Positions 12,945 through 23,035 of a DNA stretch of 64,000 nucleotides are shown here, piece by piece. Origin of the DNA: Brachypodium distachyon. Lineage: Eukaryota; Streptophyta; Magnoliopsida; Poales; Poaceae. Below the pieces are notes generated by a model, which saw nothing but the letters and a program-made list of their open reading frames with translations, did no database searches and was not told where the DNA came from. Numbering within the stretch: position 1 is the stretch's first letter; every line of letters begins with the position of its first letter. The stretch covers positions 70,134,355 through 70,198,354 of the forward strand of contig NC_016131.3 of the NCBI RefSeq assembly GCF_000005505.3, in the 5' to 3' direction. The position numbers and the translations under genes are program-made.

Positions 12945-15900
12945 CCTTTAAGTTCATCCCTTTTGGATTTTCGGAGAGTATAGCTATCAAGAGGCTTCGT
13001 AAATCAGTCGTGGTATCATCAATACTTGCAGAAACAGCACTTGCCCGGCGATTTATTCCTTGAGATATCCTATTTGGTGTTGCTTTCTCAACTTTACTAG
13101 TTTCCTCTTTATTCAACTCAAAAGGTATTATGACTTCATTATTTGCAGCAGACCGAGCAGGAAATGGTTGCTCGGGAGAAGGCGCGGGTGATGTCGATAA
13201 ATTTCCTTTGGGAGTACTGTTAGACAGCTTTACTTTGGAAATCGACTTGGTTGGAATAACGGCAGCTGGAGTTGACCCATGAAAAACAGAGTTAGGTATA
13301 TGCTAAAGAAGTTTTTTCTTAGTAGTAGGACATGTATATAAATAAAGAGAATAAAGTAATACAAAAGAGAAGGGTAAAATTAAAACCTTGATTCTTCTTG
13401 AAATCCTTCTTTTGGTTCCATTTCATCCTCCGCATATTACCTGGAAAAGATAAAGCATTATTATACAGTCTCTAACAAACTTTAAGCATTGTATGCACAA
13501 CAAAAACTGAGGACATCCCAAATTTCTACTGTGGAAGTATGAATGCAAAATCCGCATAGAAAAAATAAACTCATAATTTCATGAGAGAAAACATGATATC
13601 ACAGTTCAAAGTTAAAACCTTCTACAGCTGCAGCAGTCATTGACTTGGCCTGACTCTTCACAGATGGATTTCCAGGGTCCAGCACAATTGATCTATAACA
13701 GGCAAATTATACAGGGATGGATAAGTGACACATGAAATCTTCAATATCCACAACAGAAGATTAAAGAAATATGCATCAGGATAATGATTAATCAAAGGTA
13801 TCAAAGAGATATATGGAACAGGGAGAGCAGACAAACTTTCGAGATTTCGAGAGACGTTCAGCCTCCTCCGAGCGCATTTTCACAAGGTTCTGTGCTGATT
13901 CATCCAAAATACGTTGCACATTCACCTTGCGCCAAGCAGAGCCACGTTCCGTAAGTAGTCCATTCCCATCCTCTCCACTTTGACGTTCTTCATAAATATC
14001 ACATAACTCACCACGTTCGGATGCCCATGTAAAATTGAATTCTTTACCACCAACGTCGATAATCTGGTGCAAGAAAAGAACTTTCAGAAGTCAATTCAAC
14101 AAGTTAAATGTACAGCGATCGCCATGTTGAATAGATTTTGCGAGGAGATGGAAATTTCCTTTTGGGCTGACTACTAGGGTAACTAAAAAGGTAGAGCACT
14201 TTCAAACACTTTAAATGCTCTCAACAGCAGGGTTCCCAAAACCACTCTGAACCAATCACTGGTTTCCAGGAATCCCAGTGGGGGACTGGAAGTGCAATAC
14301 CAGATAGAATATGGCTATTTTCTGATATTTCCAGAAAATTGGCATATCTATGATGATTAGATAGTTAGGAAACACATAAACTTCAAAAGTATAACTGAAA
14401 AGATCAAACCAAAAATACTGTCAGTGCAAGAGAAAAAAAAACTCAAACCAGCCTGTTTCTACTAATCAGAGGACAATGGGTATGTTTGGTTCTTGCCTAG
14501 CAATTTTTGCCAACCATTGGCTAGCCAAAAAATTGGCTAAGGATTCCTTTGCCCATGATTGCCACAATAATTTGGCAAGGATTGTCAAAGGAAATGTGAG
14601 GTGGTGGGCAATATTACATTGGCAACCAAAATTGAGAATTAACCAAGCAAAGGCCAAAGTGGCATAGAAGGCAAAAGTTTGGTAAGGCAGATTCGGGCAA
14701 GAACCAAAAGTACCCTATATTTCTTTTAGAGAGATTCCATACCCTTCTCCATGGCACTAAGGCATTAAAGATGCATAATTTAGAAAATTAGTAGGTGACT
14801 GCTGCCCTAGTGCATAAGTATCACGACTCTGGTAATTATTACTACTGAAACAACAGAAAAATACATGAACGAGTACCTGATACCATCATGAACATGAAAT
14901 TATGAGACTTACTGTTCCCTTTGTATGTACATAAAACACGCATGTGTTTCAAGAAACATGAACCTTTTCGCTATGATGTGCGGAATTAGTGGGTCAAGTA
15001 TTGATCTTCTAGTAATCTACAGAATCTAAATGATTGGCTTAATGGCTTCACACATGATAAAGTCTAAACACTACGAACTCGCAACTAGTAGGCTTTTCAC
15101 TTATCAAAACAGTAGATTGACAGGGTATGTGGTTAGTCCATTACCCTGGATGGATGGATGCTAAAGGCATCCTTGACAATGAACTGTTTGAGATATTGCA
15201 GCCATGATGAGTAGTTTACACTGCAGTGGTATTTATGTTTTACTATGTTGGATATATTTATTACTGTATTAGTTTGAACACCGATGTTGAGAAAGCTGTA
15301 TAGAACGAACATCCTATGTCCTGGCAAAATAAACTACATGGATTGCTACAAATAATAAGCAGGTAGTATTTCACAAAACAACGCAATGGGCTTAATCACT
15401 GTCCTCTTAGAAACGGAGCAGAAAAATCCTACGACCATCTCACAACAATAAATGGAAGTTGGCTATTCTAACTTGAGTTGAGCTAACAGATCATTTTGTG
15501 CTAGCAATTCAACTATAACGTACCAAGCAGTAAATTTGAGCAATCTCCATGCAAAGAACCTATCAACCTACACCAAAGGCCCGAGCTGATAATCAGTACC
15601 ATGGAAGAAAAAAAAAGAAAAGGAGGTGCACCCGGCCCAAAAAACGTAATGCGGAAAACATCGAATTTGGTTAGGTCAAAACTTGGAAGCGACTCAAATA
15701 AACAGAACTAAACGATGGAGGGTGAAGGGGAGCTCACGTTCTCCGCGGAGTTGAACATGTTGGAGTTGAACTTGATGCGGGCGCCACTACCGGCTTCCTC
15801 CGCCCGCCGGATCTCGTCGACGAGGTCGGGAGTCAGCCTTATGATTGCCGCAAAGGAGGGCGGTCCGCTGGACTCTAGGCTGAAGGACTCGTCGCGCCCC

Positions 15901-16088
15901 GCTGCCTGCGCCGCTGCCGCCGCCGCCGCCGCCGCGGCGGCTGCAGCGGCGGCGCGACCCCGGGGAGGTGGGGCCACGCCGCCGATGGAGGTGGAGGAGG
16001 AGGCGCCCCGGCCGCGGCCATGGGGTGCCGGCGGGCGCTTCGCGCCGCCGCCGCCGCGCCCACTGCCACGGCCGCCGAGCTTGTACAT
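7720..16088 (-). CDS. ELL-like RNA polymerase II elongation factor candidate, ~1230 aa
   Basis: Twelve exons: 15738-16088, 13837-14063, 13619-13692, 13387-13440, 12946-13265, 12381-12449, 12186-12274, 9868-12084, 8425-8502, 8211-8322, 7921-7971, 7720-7770. All phases join, giving 1231 codons with stop. N-terminus: Gly/Arg-rich start, a run of 15 Ala at residues 46-60, then RLTPDLVDEIRR and DVGGKEFNFTWASERGELCD. The giant exon 8 is low complexity with a Ser/Asp tract at about residues 454-515. The C-terminal ~97 residues (YKGYLQEYNEKYEVY...NIVERLKDMY...HKLMKKVFVLLHQEL) have the spacing of the Occludin/ELL domain. ELL acts in the nucleus to raise the Pol II elongation rate. The plant annotation is often only 'dentin sialophosphoprotein-like'. 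The family call rests on motif memory; the gene model is well supported. Exon 8 was started at 12084 because the nearer acceptor breaks the frame. Confidence 0.7.
8590..9093. mobile_element. hAT-like non-autonomous element in an ELL-like gene intron
   Basis: Left end TAGGGGTGACA; right end read in reverse CAGGGCTGGATAAC. These are the (T/C)AGGG-type ends typical of plant hAT elements. The interior repeats GGCTTGGCTCAAG / GAGTCAAGCCAAACC motifs in both orientations, as subterminal transposase-binding repeats do. I see no 8-bp target duplication, so the boundaries or class could be wrong. Confidence 0.45.
9487..9696. mobile_element. Stowaway-like MITE, 210 bp
   Basis: Perfect inverted ends TACCTCCTTTCCGG / CCGGAAAGGAGGTA with TA at the borders. 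Located in the intron between exons 8 and 9 of the ELL-like gene. Confidence 0.7.
12911..12940. repeat. (AG)15 microsatellite beside a splice donor
   Basis: Thirty bases of uninterrupted AG. On the coding (minus) strand this is a (CT)n run beginning a few bases inside the intron whose donor is at 12940-12945 (exon ends 12946). It is therefore close to the 5' splice site of the ELL-like gene intron 5. Confidence 0.95.
14478..14715. mobile_element. MITE with GGGTA ends, 238 bp
   Basis: Left end GGGTATGTTTGGTTCTTGCC; right end in reverse GGGTACTTTTGGTTCTTGCC, 18 of 20 matching. The interior contains repeated TTGGCTA/TTGGCAA words in both orientations. No clear target duplication was found, so Tourist versus hAT class is undecided. 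It lies in intron 1 of the ELL-like gene. Confidence 0.6.
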
Positions 16089-16351
16089 CGCCCGCGGCGA
16101 GCGCCGGCGCCGGCGGGAGGGTTGGTCGTATTGGGGCTCGCTGGCGGAGAGTAGCGAAGACGCCGAATAGAGGGGCGCAGAAATCGTGTAATTCCTTTTT
16201 CAGTTTCGTTTTTTATTTTTGTGTTGGTTGTTTTGGGTGGGCTCTCCTTTTCACTTGCCTTTACAGAATACGGACCCCCTCCTCGTCCATGGCACGTTGT
16301 ATTTTGCACGAACAGAAAACACGATTATTTGATGATGAATATCACAAAGTA

Positions 16352-16437
16352 TACTACCTCCGTTCCTAAATACTTGTCGCTATTTTAGTGCAAATTTGTA
16401 CTAAAACAGCGACAAGTACTTAGCAACGGAGGGAGTA
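16352..16437. mobile_element. Stowaway MITE (Icarus-like), 86 bp
   Basis: TACTACCTCCGTTCCTAAA ... ending CAACGGAGGGAGTA. It is nearly a perfect hairpin around CTTGTCGCTATTTTAGT and inserted about 260 bp upstream of the ELL-like gene start. Confidence 0.85.
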
Positions 16438-16579
16438 GTTTTCTTTAGAAGCTTTATAAATTTCTTTAAAAAAATTGTAATGTATGTAGATATATTGTAC
16501 ACATGTGTAAACTTTTTATGAAGAATTTCATTAACATGTGATCTACACACACAACAATAAACAATTTATAGATTTACAA

Positions 16580-16676
16580 TACTCTCTCCGATTCATAATA
16601 AATGTCTCAGATTTTGTACTAACTTAGTGCAAAGTTATGCTAACTTTGATACACTTGTTATGTATCGGAGGGAGTA
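16580..16676. mobile_element. Stowaway MITE (Thalos-like), 97 bp
   Basis: TACTCTCTCCGATTCATAAT at the left and GTATCGGAGGGAGTA at the right, TA-bordered. It has the internal ATGTCTCAGATTTTGT word typical of this grass family. Confidence 0.8.
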
Positions 16677-16849
16677 GCAAATAGTACTCTTTGCTTAGAT
16701 GTAATTTTTTTTTCTTTCGTAGTGCCCAAAAATAAATAAGTAAAAGCTCAATCAAATTTTTACAGGTGGTATGGGTTTGTAGGTACATGCATATTTAAAA
16801 TAAATAAATAAATTTATAAGTATGGTTTTTGTTTTTGTTCTCGACAACA

Positions 16850-17660
16850 ATTAGAGTAAGGGGTGCCAATGCTCGATGGCACAAGTACCGGAATAAAGGT
16901 AGGGTATGTACGCCGGCCTTATAGCGAAGGTCGCCGTACACTTGGACAGGTTGACGCGTTGATGTTTTTTGAATAGGTTCGGTCGACCCTGCGGGTGCGA
17001 CTTAATCCTATGTTAGGAAATACTTCGAGGGGGTTGTTAGCCTAGGGCTTGGGCCGAGCGGATCTTCCCAAGACACCTTTCGGTGAGAGGTTCGTCGGGG
17101 CCACCTCGTACTTGGATCGAACGCGTCTTTCCAAGTATCGAGGTTAAGTTACCCTCGAAACTCTAACCCAACCCCTTCTATTTCGAGTCCGGGCCGAACG
17201 CGTCTTCCCGGATCTCGAAACTAGAGCTCTTTGCAAGAGACTCTAGCTCTCTCCCCTTGACTTTATTCAAGCGAGAGTGAGTGATACATGCCCCCATGGG
17301 GGGTATTTATAGCCTAGGGGTCCATGACAAATGACCATGGCTATCCTTAAGGGAGAGAGAAAAGTGGGGGCAAAATGGTAAAAGTAGCTCATTTGGTCCA
17401 TAACTTTTGTGTGCACCATGTGAGAAAAGTAGGGCTTGGTCCATGGTCCACCATGGACTAAGGGCCCCCTCCTCTCACCTTTCTTGCCCCGCACTCTAGC
17501 TCATTTGACCATTTGACCATGGCATGAGAGGCTTGACTCGTTGACTAGTCTTCCTTTGTCACGTGGGATTGACCGTGCCACGTAGGCGTCTCGACTTGTG
17601 TTTGCGGAATGTTGACTTGGTCGTCGCCACATAGGATTTACGGCCCGACCCATATAAGAG
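16850..17660 (-). mobile_element. Gypsy-type LTR fragment or solo LTR, minus orientation
   Basis: On the minus strand there is a TATA box (CTATAAATACC, 17303-17313) followed about 45 bp later by GAATAAAG (poly-A signal), the R-region layout of a plant LTR. Downstream of it the motif GGRAAGAYSCGYTCGRYCC occurs three times (about 17050, 17125, 17200). No gag/pol is next to it. Boundaries are approximate, as the terminal TG/CA and target duplication were not resolved. Confidence 0.5.
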
Positions 17661-19450
17661 TTTTATTTTACTACAACAGTTTTCATCTTTAAAAAATTGG
17701 ATTCCAAGGAGCCCTAGCTCCAAAACAAGTTTTCGCCACCATGTATCTAGGCATCATGTCATGGAATAATACAGTAGAGCTTTCAACAACCATAATTAGT
17801 AAATAATAATAATGTTCAGTTAATAGAAGCGAGTATGGTAGATTTCCATCAAGTTTTACTCTTTTTCGGGTGGACGAGGCAAATATTGCAAAAACATATT
17901 TAATTTTTTAAAAAATAATGCGGGGAGAAAAAATATCTAATACATGCAACCATGACTACAATCGATTTCCTAGAGCGATTTTGCTATCGTGTCATGCACC
18001 CATAGCTCCGCTATACCACGATAGGGGTGTATGCCAAAAGAAACAATGTGCAGCAAGTGGATGTGGATCTTATCGACACGCAAACACCGTTTGTGTGTGT
18101 AGTACACTCCTAGTTAAAGCGTGTGCGACACATCACTACTTAAGAGACCCACTTCCTATAGCTGATTCGAAGAGGATGTAATTGAGTATATTATATTCTT
18201 GCAAGGCTGGAGGACAAATTTATTCACCATAAATAAGATTATCTTCCATTAGTAAATACTCCCTCTGATCCTAAATTCTTGACTCAAATTTGTCTAAATA
18301 TGGATGTATCTATTCTTAAAAAGCGTCTAGATACATGTAATATTTCGACAACAATTTAGGATCGGAGGGAGTAATTAAAACCACTAAGTGTTATTCTAAT
18401 TTCTCCTAGAGCCACGTCACTACTCATCTATTAGGCTCAGTTTGCCGTTGCTGAAATGTGATGGGCTGAATTTATTTTATAAATTGATGTGAAAGAATAC
18501 ACATAAAAACAAAAAAGAATACACGTGGACTTCACCTCCTGGATGCTAATGGAGGAAGACATAAATGAGAGTGAAAGCTCTGGCTTTTGTATGTGGTTTT
18601 CCCCATCTGCCAAAACCTCCATGTTCGTGTCATGTAGGCCGGTCAAACGCTCCCGAACGATATTAAGACCCGCCATGAACAATTTAATAAAAATTAAGAT
18701 CCAAATATGCAATTTAGTAATTCTAGAATTAACTTGACACCTACTCAGTAATATTAGGATAGCGGTGCATTTTACTAGTTGCAGTAATTGTTTATCATTT
18801 GGTTGACCAAGCTTACTTCATCTAGTTTTTCTAAACGGAATAAACAAGGATTCAAGATTCAACCGTGAACCAAGAGCTGTATGAGGGCAGACCTTTTTCT
18901 TTGCGAGGAGATTCAAGACCATTGATTGATGTTATTAGTAAATGCTGCTATTAATTGATTGCCATGGCCGTGCCCATACCCATAACTATTCTCCAAGGGA
19001 ACTTCTTCCATATAAAGGTACCAACAACTGTGCTAACCATTTGCCAGGCAAGTAACCTAGTGGTGGCTGACAAGCAAAGCAAGCAGCACATACATACTGG
19101 ATACGTACAAAAGTATCTGTTCTTTAAAAAGAAAAATCTTGCCAGAGAAAGCGGCCATTCACTGGTCAATTCTGATAGCACAAAGCGTGATCGTCATCAC
19201 GCCGTCGTAAAGACCAGCAGCGGCCGGACGCGACGTGTCAGATATATTCCGCCCTAGAATCCACATTTGACCGCTCTAAAATCTTACGCGACGCGTCGTG
19301 GCCTCTAAAGCAGGTTCTGCGTGCCACCACAACCAAATCGCATGAAGGAAACAAACTCGTTTTATCCATTTGACTGCTCTCATTGACGCAAAGACACCTC
19401 GACTTAAATAACTGAATAACAGAAAAGACATAAACAAGTAAAGAACAATA
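17661..19450. other. Intergenic; one MITE, no gene seen
   Basis: AT-rich sequence between the LTR fragment and the 3' end of the EMB514-like gene. A Stowaway MITE is at 18257-18373 (listed separately). The short open frames here have no domain or splice support. Confidence 0.6.
18257..18373. mobile_element. Stowaway MITE (Thalos-like), 117 bp
   Basis: Starts TACTCCCTCTGATCCTAAA, ends TTTAGGATCGGAGGGAGTA, TA-bordered. The interior contains AGATACATGTAATATTTCGACAA-like words typical of grass Stowaways. Confidence 0.85.
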
Positions 19451-19613
19451 TGATGCGAGCATCCACGGATCATATCACAGTTGCACAGTACATAAGTGGT
19501 GGAGCGTGCTCCTCTATGGGACAGGCAAAGAAACACGCATAGATCATGATAAATGCCTCAGGTTATGATGTTTGGCATTAGATAGGCAAAACTGTGGGGG
19601 TTTATTGGGGTTC

Positions 19614-22003
19614 CTAGTTGCCTCGCCTGCCCCGGCCCCGGCCGCCGCGGAAGCTACCTCCACCTCGACCACCACCGCCTCGGCCTCCTCTCCCGCCGTT
19701 GCCCTTGTAGTGGCCACCACCACCCTTCTTGCCATTCGATTTGCCCATCTTCAGGTCCTCAGGGAGAGGAAGTATGTTGTCCACACACTTGCGGAAGCTG
19801 AAATCATCGGAGGATCCATCAACCCTGCGAACAAAGAAACAACGGCTTTGCCAGACGGGATGGTTGCGGATCTCAAAGGCTTCAACGCCTGCTCCAATCT
19901 TCTTACTGGGCTCAGCATGGCCTTTCTTCACCAGGTCCTCCAACACCATATGCTCATACTGCAAAAGATAAGATGCAAGTTAGCTAACTGTGAGACACAG
20001 GGTTGGATGCGAACTAGAGTTTGAACAGCAGGGCATCTCAAAAGCAAGCAGTACACCTCTAGTCTCTGAACAAACTATAATGTCAATTAAGCTTGCACTG
20101 CGAAACCTAAAGTGACACAATCCAGTGACTGACTAGAATAGAACTAATATGACGTCAAAATAAGAACAGCCCGCTGACAAATATTTTAGTCCTTGAGTGA
20201 CAGAAGCTTCATGGAGCAGGATGAAAATCCCCAGCAACTGAAATAATCTTAAAAGGTGGCCAATACAGTAAACAGAAATCAAATTTAATCAAATTTACAT
20301 CAATAAACATAAGACATTTCTAATTTATTTCATTTATCATATCGTCTTATAAACAAGCTCAAGCTCTCAATAGCAAGTTGTTCTCAAGATCTCATCAAGT
20401 CTAACAGTGCCCAACAAAAGAGACAAATTTGCCCTCTGGTGTTGGATAGGAACTAGAACTACAAACCTGAACGTTAAAGAAGTTGCTTCTCAGGAGGCAT
20501 TGTTACATACTTATGTTAATCGCACAAGATTGACACCAAACCTAACCACAACACAGCATAACCAATTGCAAGTTTCTAACAGATCATAACTTCACACCTT
20601 ACGGACTTCAAAGAAAATGAAGTACCAAACCGAAGTCCCAACTAGATCTCCATGTGGCGAAAACCATATGAAACCCCCAAAACTAAAAATGCTTCACATC
20701 TCAACTAGAGCTACCTGTGTTGTAACTATGATAACAACAGAAATCATGAATGATGAAGAGAAGCTATTTACACTAGCAAAATACCCATGTGCTGCTACGG
20801 ATTGAAATAAACAATACTATGTGTAAGAATATCTTTCTACGGTTGCCCCAGATCAAAATACCCACATCCACTCTCATCCCAACTGTTCGCGCCTAATCCA
20901 TTATATGTGCAACCCACAAGTGAATGAAGCATGCACCTTTATAGAAGTAAAGACTTGACAGAAAACCATGATAAAAAAAAATCTGCATATGCATCAAAAG
21001 CAACCACAAAACCTCTCAATGGAGAGACTCGAATGAACCATAATAAATCCAGTTGAAGACAGAAGCCCTTATAGACAAGGTATTTTAATCCAACACTATA
21101 TGAAAAATCATAAGCTCAAGTAAAGCTGAGTAAAAGATCAACCTTGTGTAAAAAGCACAGCAGAACACTGAAATTAATCAAATGAAACTTGTTGCCACTG
21201 CCTTGGCAAGACGAAATTTCAGAATATCAAATTGCAGTCGAAATTCGATTGCAAATAAACAAACCCCTAAATTTCAACCATTTCTAGCGGAATAGCATCC
21301 ATAGAAGTAATGGATCAAATCAAGACCCTGGGACACCTACACACGGCATAAGATTAGCTGCAAATTTAGAGCCTCCCCAGAGGATTTTGATATATCTAGC
21401 TAGAGGTGGAAGAAGACTCAGATTTATCTAGTCGAATTAGTTAGATGGTCCATGCACCACAAACTTCCCGAAACTAATCAAACCAGCATATCGGCACTGA
21501 TTACCGTGGCAAATACCAATAGCCTAAAACGTATTAGACCAAACTGTACCACAAAACAAATCACCATAAACTCCCAACCTTCTGCAACCATAACAGCGCA
21601 CGAGAGATTAACAAAATCTTAACCGTGACGGTCTCACCTTATTGATCTCAAGCTGCGGTGTCCAGGAGTGGAGCAGCGCGAAGAAGTAGTCGAACATGTC
21701 GACGGAAGATGCGAACTCCTTCGGCCCCAACTTTACCGGCTTCCCATCCTCTCCCTTCGCCCCCTCTTCCTCCCCCTTCCCCTCAACATCCTTCGCCCCC
21801 TCTTCCACCCCCTTCTCCTCAACATCCTTCGCCTCTTCCTCCAGCCTCGGTTTCTTAGCCGCCGCTTCCTCCACTGCCTCCGCCGCAGCGCTGGCGGCGG
21901 AGACGTCCCCCTCCTCCCGCTCCCTCTTCAGACTAGGGTTCGCCTCCGACGCCTCGGTTTCCATGGCGGTGGCTGCGGTGGCAGCTACCTCGGGTTCAGC
22001 CAT
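19614..22003 (-). CDS. EMB514-like DUF3223 (DCL family) protein, 236 aa
   Basis: Two exons: 21638-22003 (ATG at 22003, donor GTGAGA) and 19614-19958 (acceptor TTTTGCAG), joined in frame with a 1679-bp intron. The N-terminal half is Ala/Glu/Lys-rich with a basic KREREEG and AAAKKPRLEEE stretch (a likely nuclear signal) and two tandem EEGAKDVEGKG-type acidic repeats. The DUF3223 core spans the splice: FASSVDMFDYFFALLHSW, LEINKYEHMVLEDLVKKGH, KIGAGVEAFEIRNHP, SRCFFVRRVDGS.DDFSFRKCVD. The C-terminus is an RGG/GRGRG tail, suggesting RNA binding. EMB514 is needed for Arabidopsis embryo development, and the related tomato DCL acts in plastid rRNA maturation; no catalytic function is known. An in-frame ATG further upstream (22144) is disfavoured because homologues begin near MAEPEV. 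Confidence 0.85.
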
Positions 22004-22281
22004 GGCCGGAGAAGCGCGTGGGGGCTGGGAGGCTGGCCGGAGAAGGAAGCTGGACTGGGAGGCGGAGGCTGCGGTTTGTTCGTAGGGTTTTGGGGGTTCT
22101 GGTGAGAGAACGAGGGCTTGAGACTTTGAGTGCTTAAGAATCAAGCATTACCATGGGAAAAAGAAAGAGGACGAATTAAAATGGATTGCAGAGAGGCCGA
22201 GAGCCGGAGAGCCCATGAGAGCCCATAGGAGGCCAGCCCAAGAGCAAAGAGGGAAGGAATACGGCCTGCTTCTTCTTTTGG

Positions 22282-22680
22282 TACTCCCTCAGTTCAGAAT
22301 ATAAGGCATATTGGCTTTCAAATTTTCTAAAGTTTGACCAAATTTGTAGCAAAACATTAACATATACAACGTCAAATCATGATACTATAAAAAATGTATT
22401 TCACAACGGATCTATTCCATCCGTCCCATAATATGAGGCGCGCACGCTCAATTTGATTAATTAAATATGTATGTTTTTTAAAAAAAACACCATTAGATTC
22501 GTTATTAAAAAAACATTCTAATCATATAATTATTTAATTTATATTTAGTTAACTAAATTAACGATCTAGGTATGTGTGCGTGCCTCATATTATGGGACGG
22601 AGAGAACAGTGATCTACATTTTAGCACCGATGATATAATTTTTTTATAACGTTGGTCAAATTTTTCCTAACAATAGTTAT
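22282..22680. mobile_element. Degenerate Stowaway-like MITE with another nested inside
   Basis: Outer left end TACTCCCTCAGTTCAGAATATAAGG. Its middle (TTTGACCAAATTTGTAG) and later part (GTTGGTCAAATTTTTCC, about 22652-22668) are inverted relative to each other. The right TIR is lost. The inner element 22413-22607 has strong inverted repeats CCGTCCCATAATATGAGG / CCTCATATTATGGGACGG. It lies ~280 bp upstream of the EMB514-like start. Confidence 0.6.
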
Positions 22681-23035
22681 AAGCCCTACAGGGGCCCAAC
22701 CCTGCTTGTCTGCACCACACCGCAAAAGACATGTATCTGGGACGCTGCCAATACACTCCAAAATAGACCATTTTTTTTTACCGTACTTGTCTGTATCTGC
22801 ACGGTAACTTTCTTCATTTCATTTCAAGTCGTGATCGAACACCTGCAAATCAACCAATGCAACAGACAATGACAAATCTCACACAGTACAGCAGTAATAG
22901 TTCCGAGTAATCCGGTCCCTAGCGAGTCCTATCGACACGTACGAAACACACACACAGAACACACCCGTCACGAACTTAATTCGATATGCCACTTAATCAC
23001 GTCCCCTTATTGCACAAGCCGGGGTAGATGACCGA

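Noticed and set aside
12742..12945. Continuation of the ELL-like exon 5 frame through the CT repeat
   Set aside because: A GTAATC donor at 12940-12945 and the next exon at 12449 keep the conserved frame. The read-through is intron sequence.
21658..22105. Plus-strand Pro/Ser-rich frames at the EMB514-like gene
   Set aside because: Exact antisense of the Ala/Glu-rich first exon, with no independent start or splice signals.
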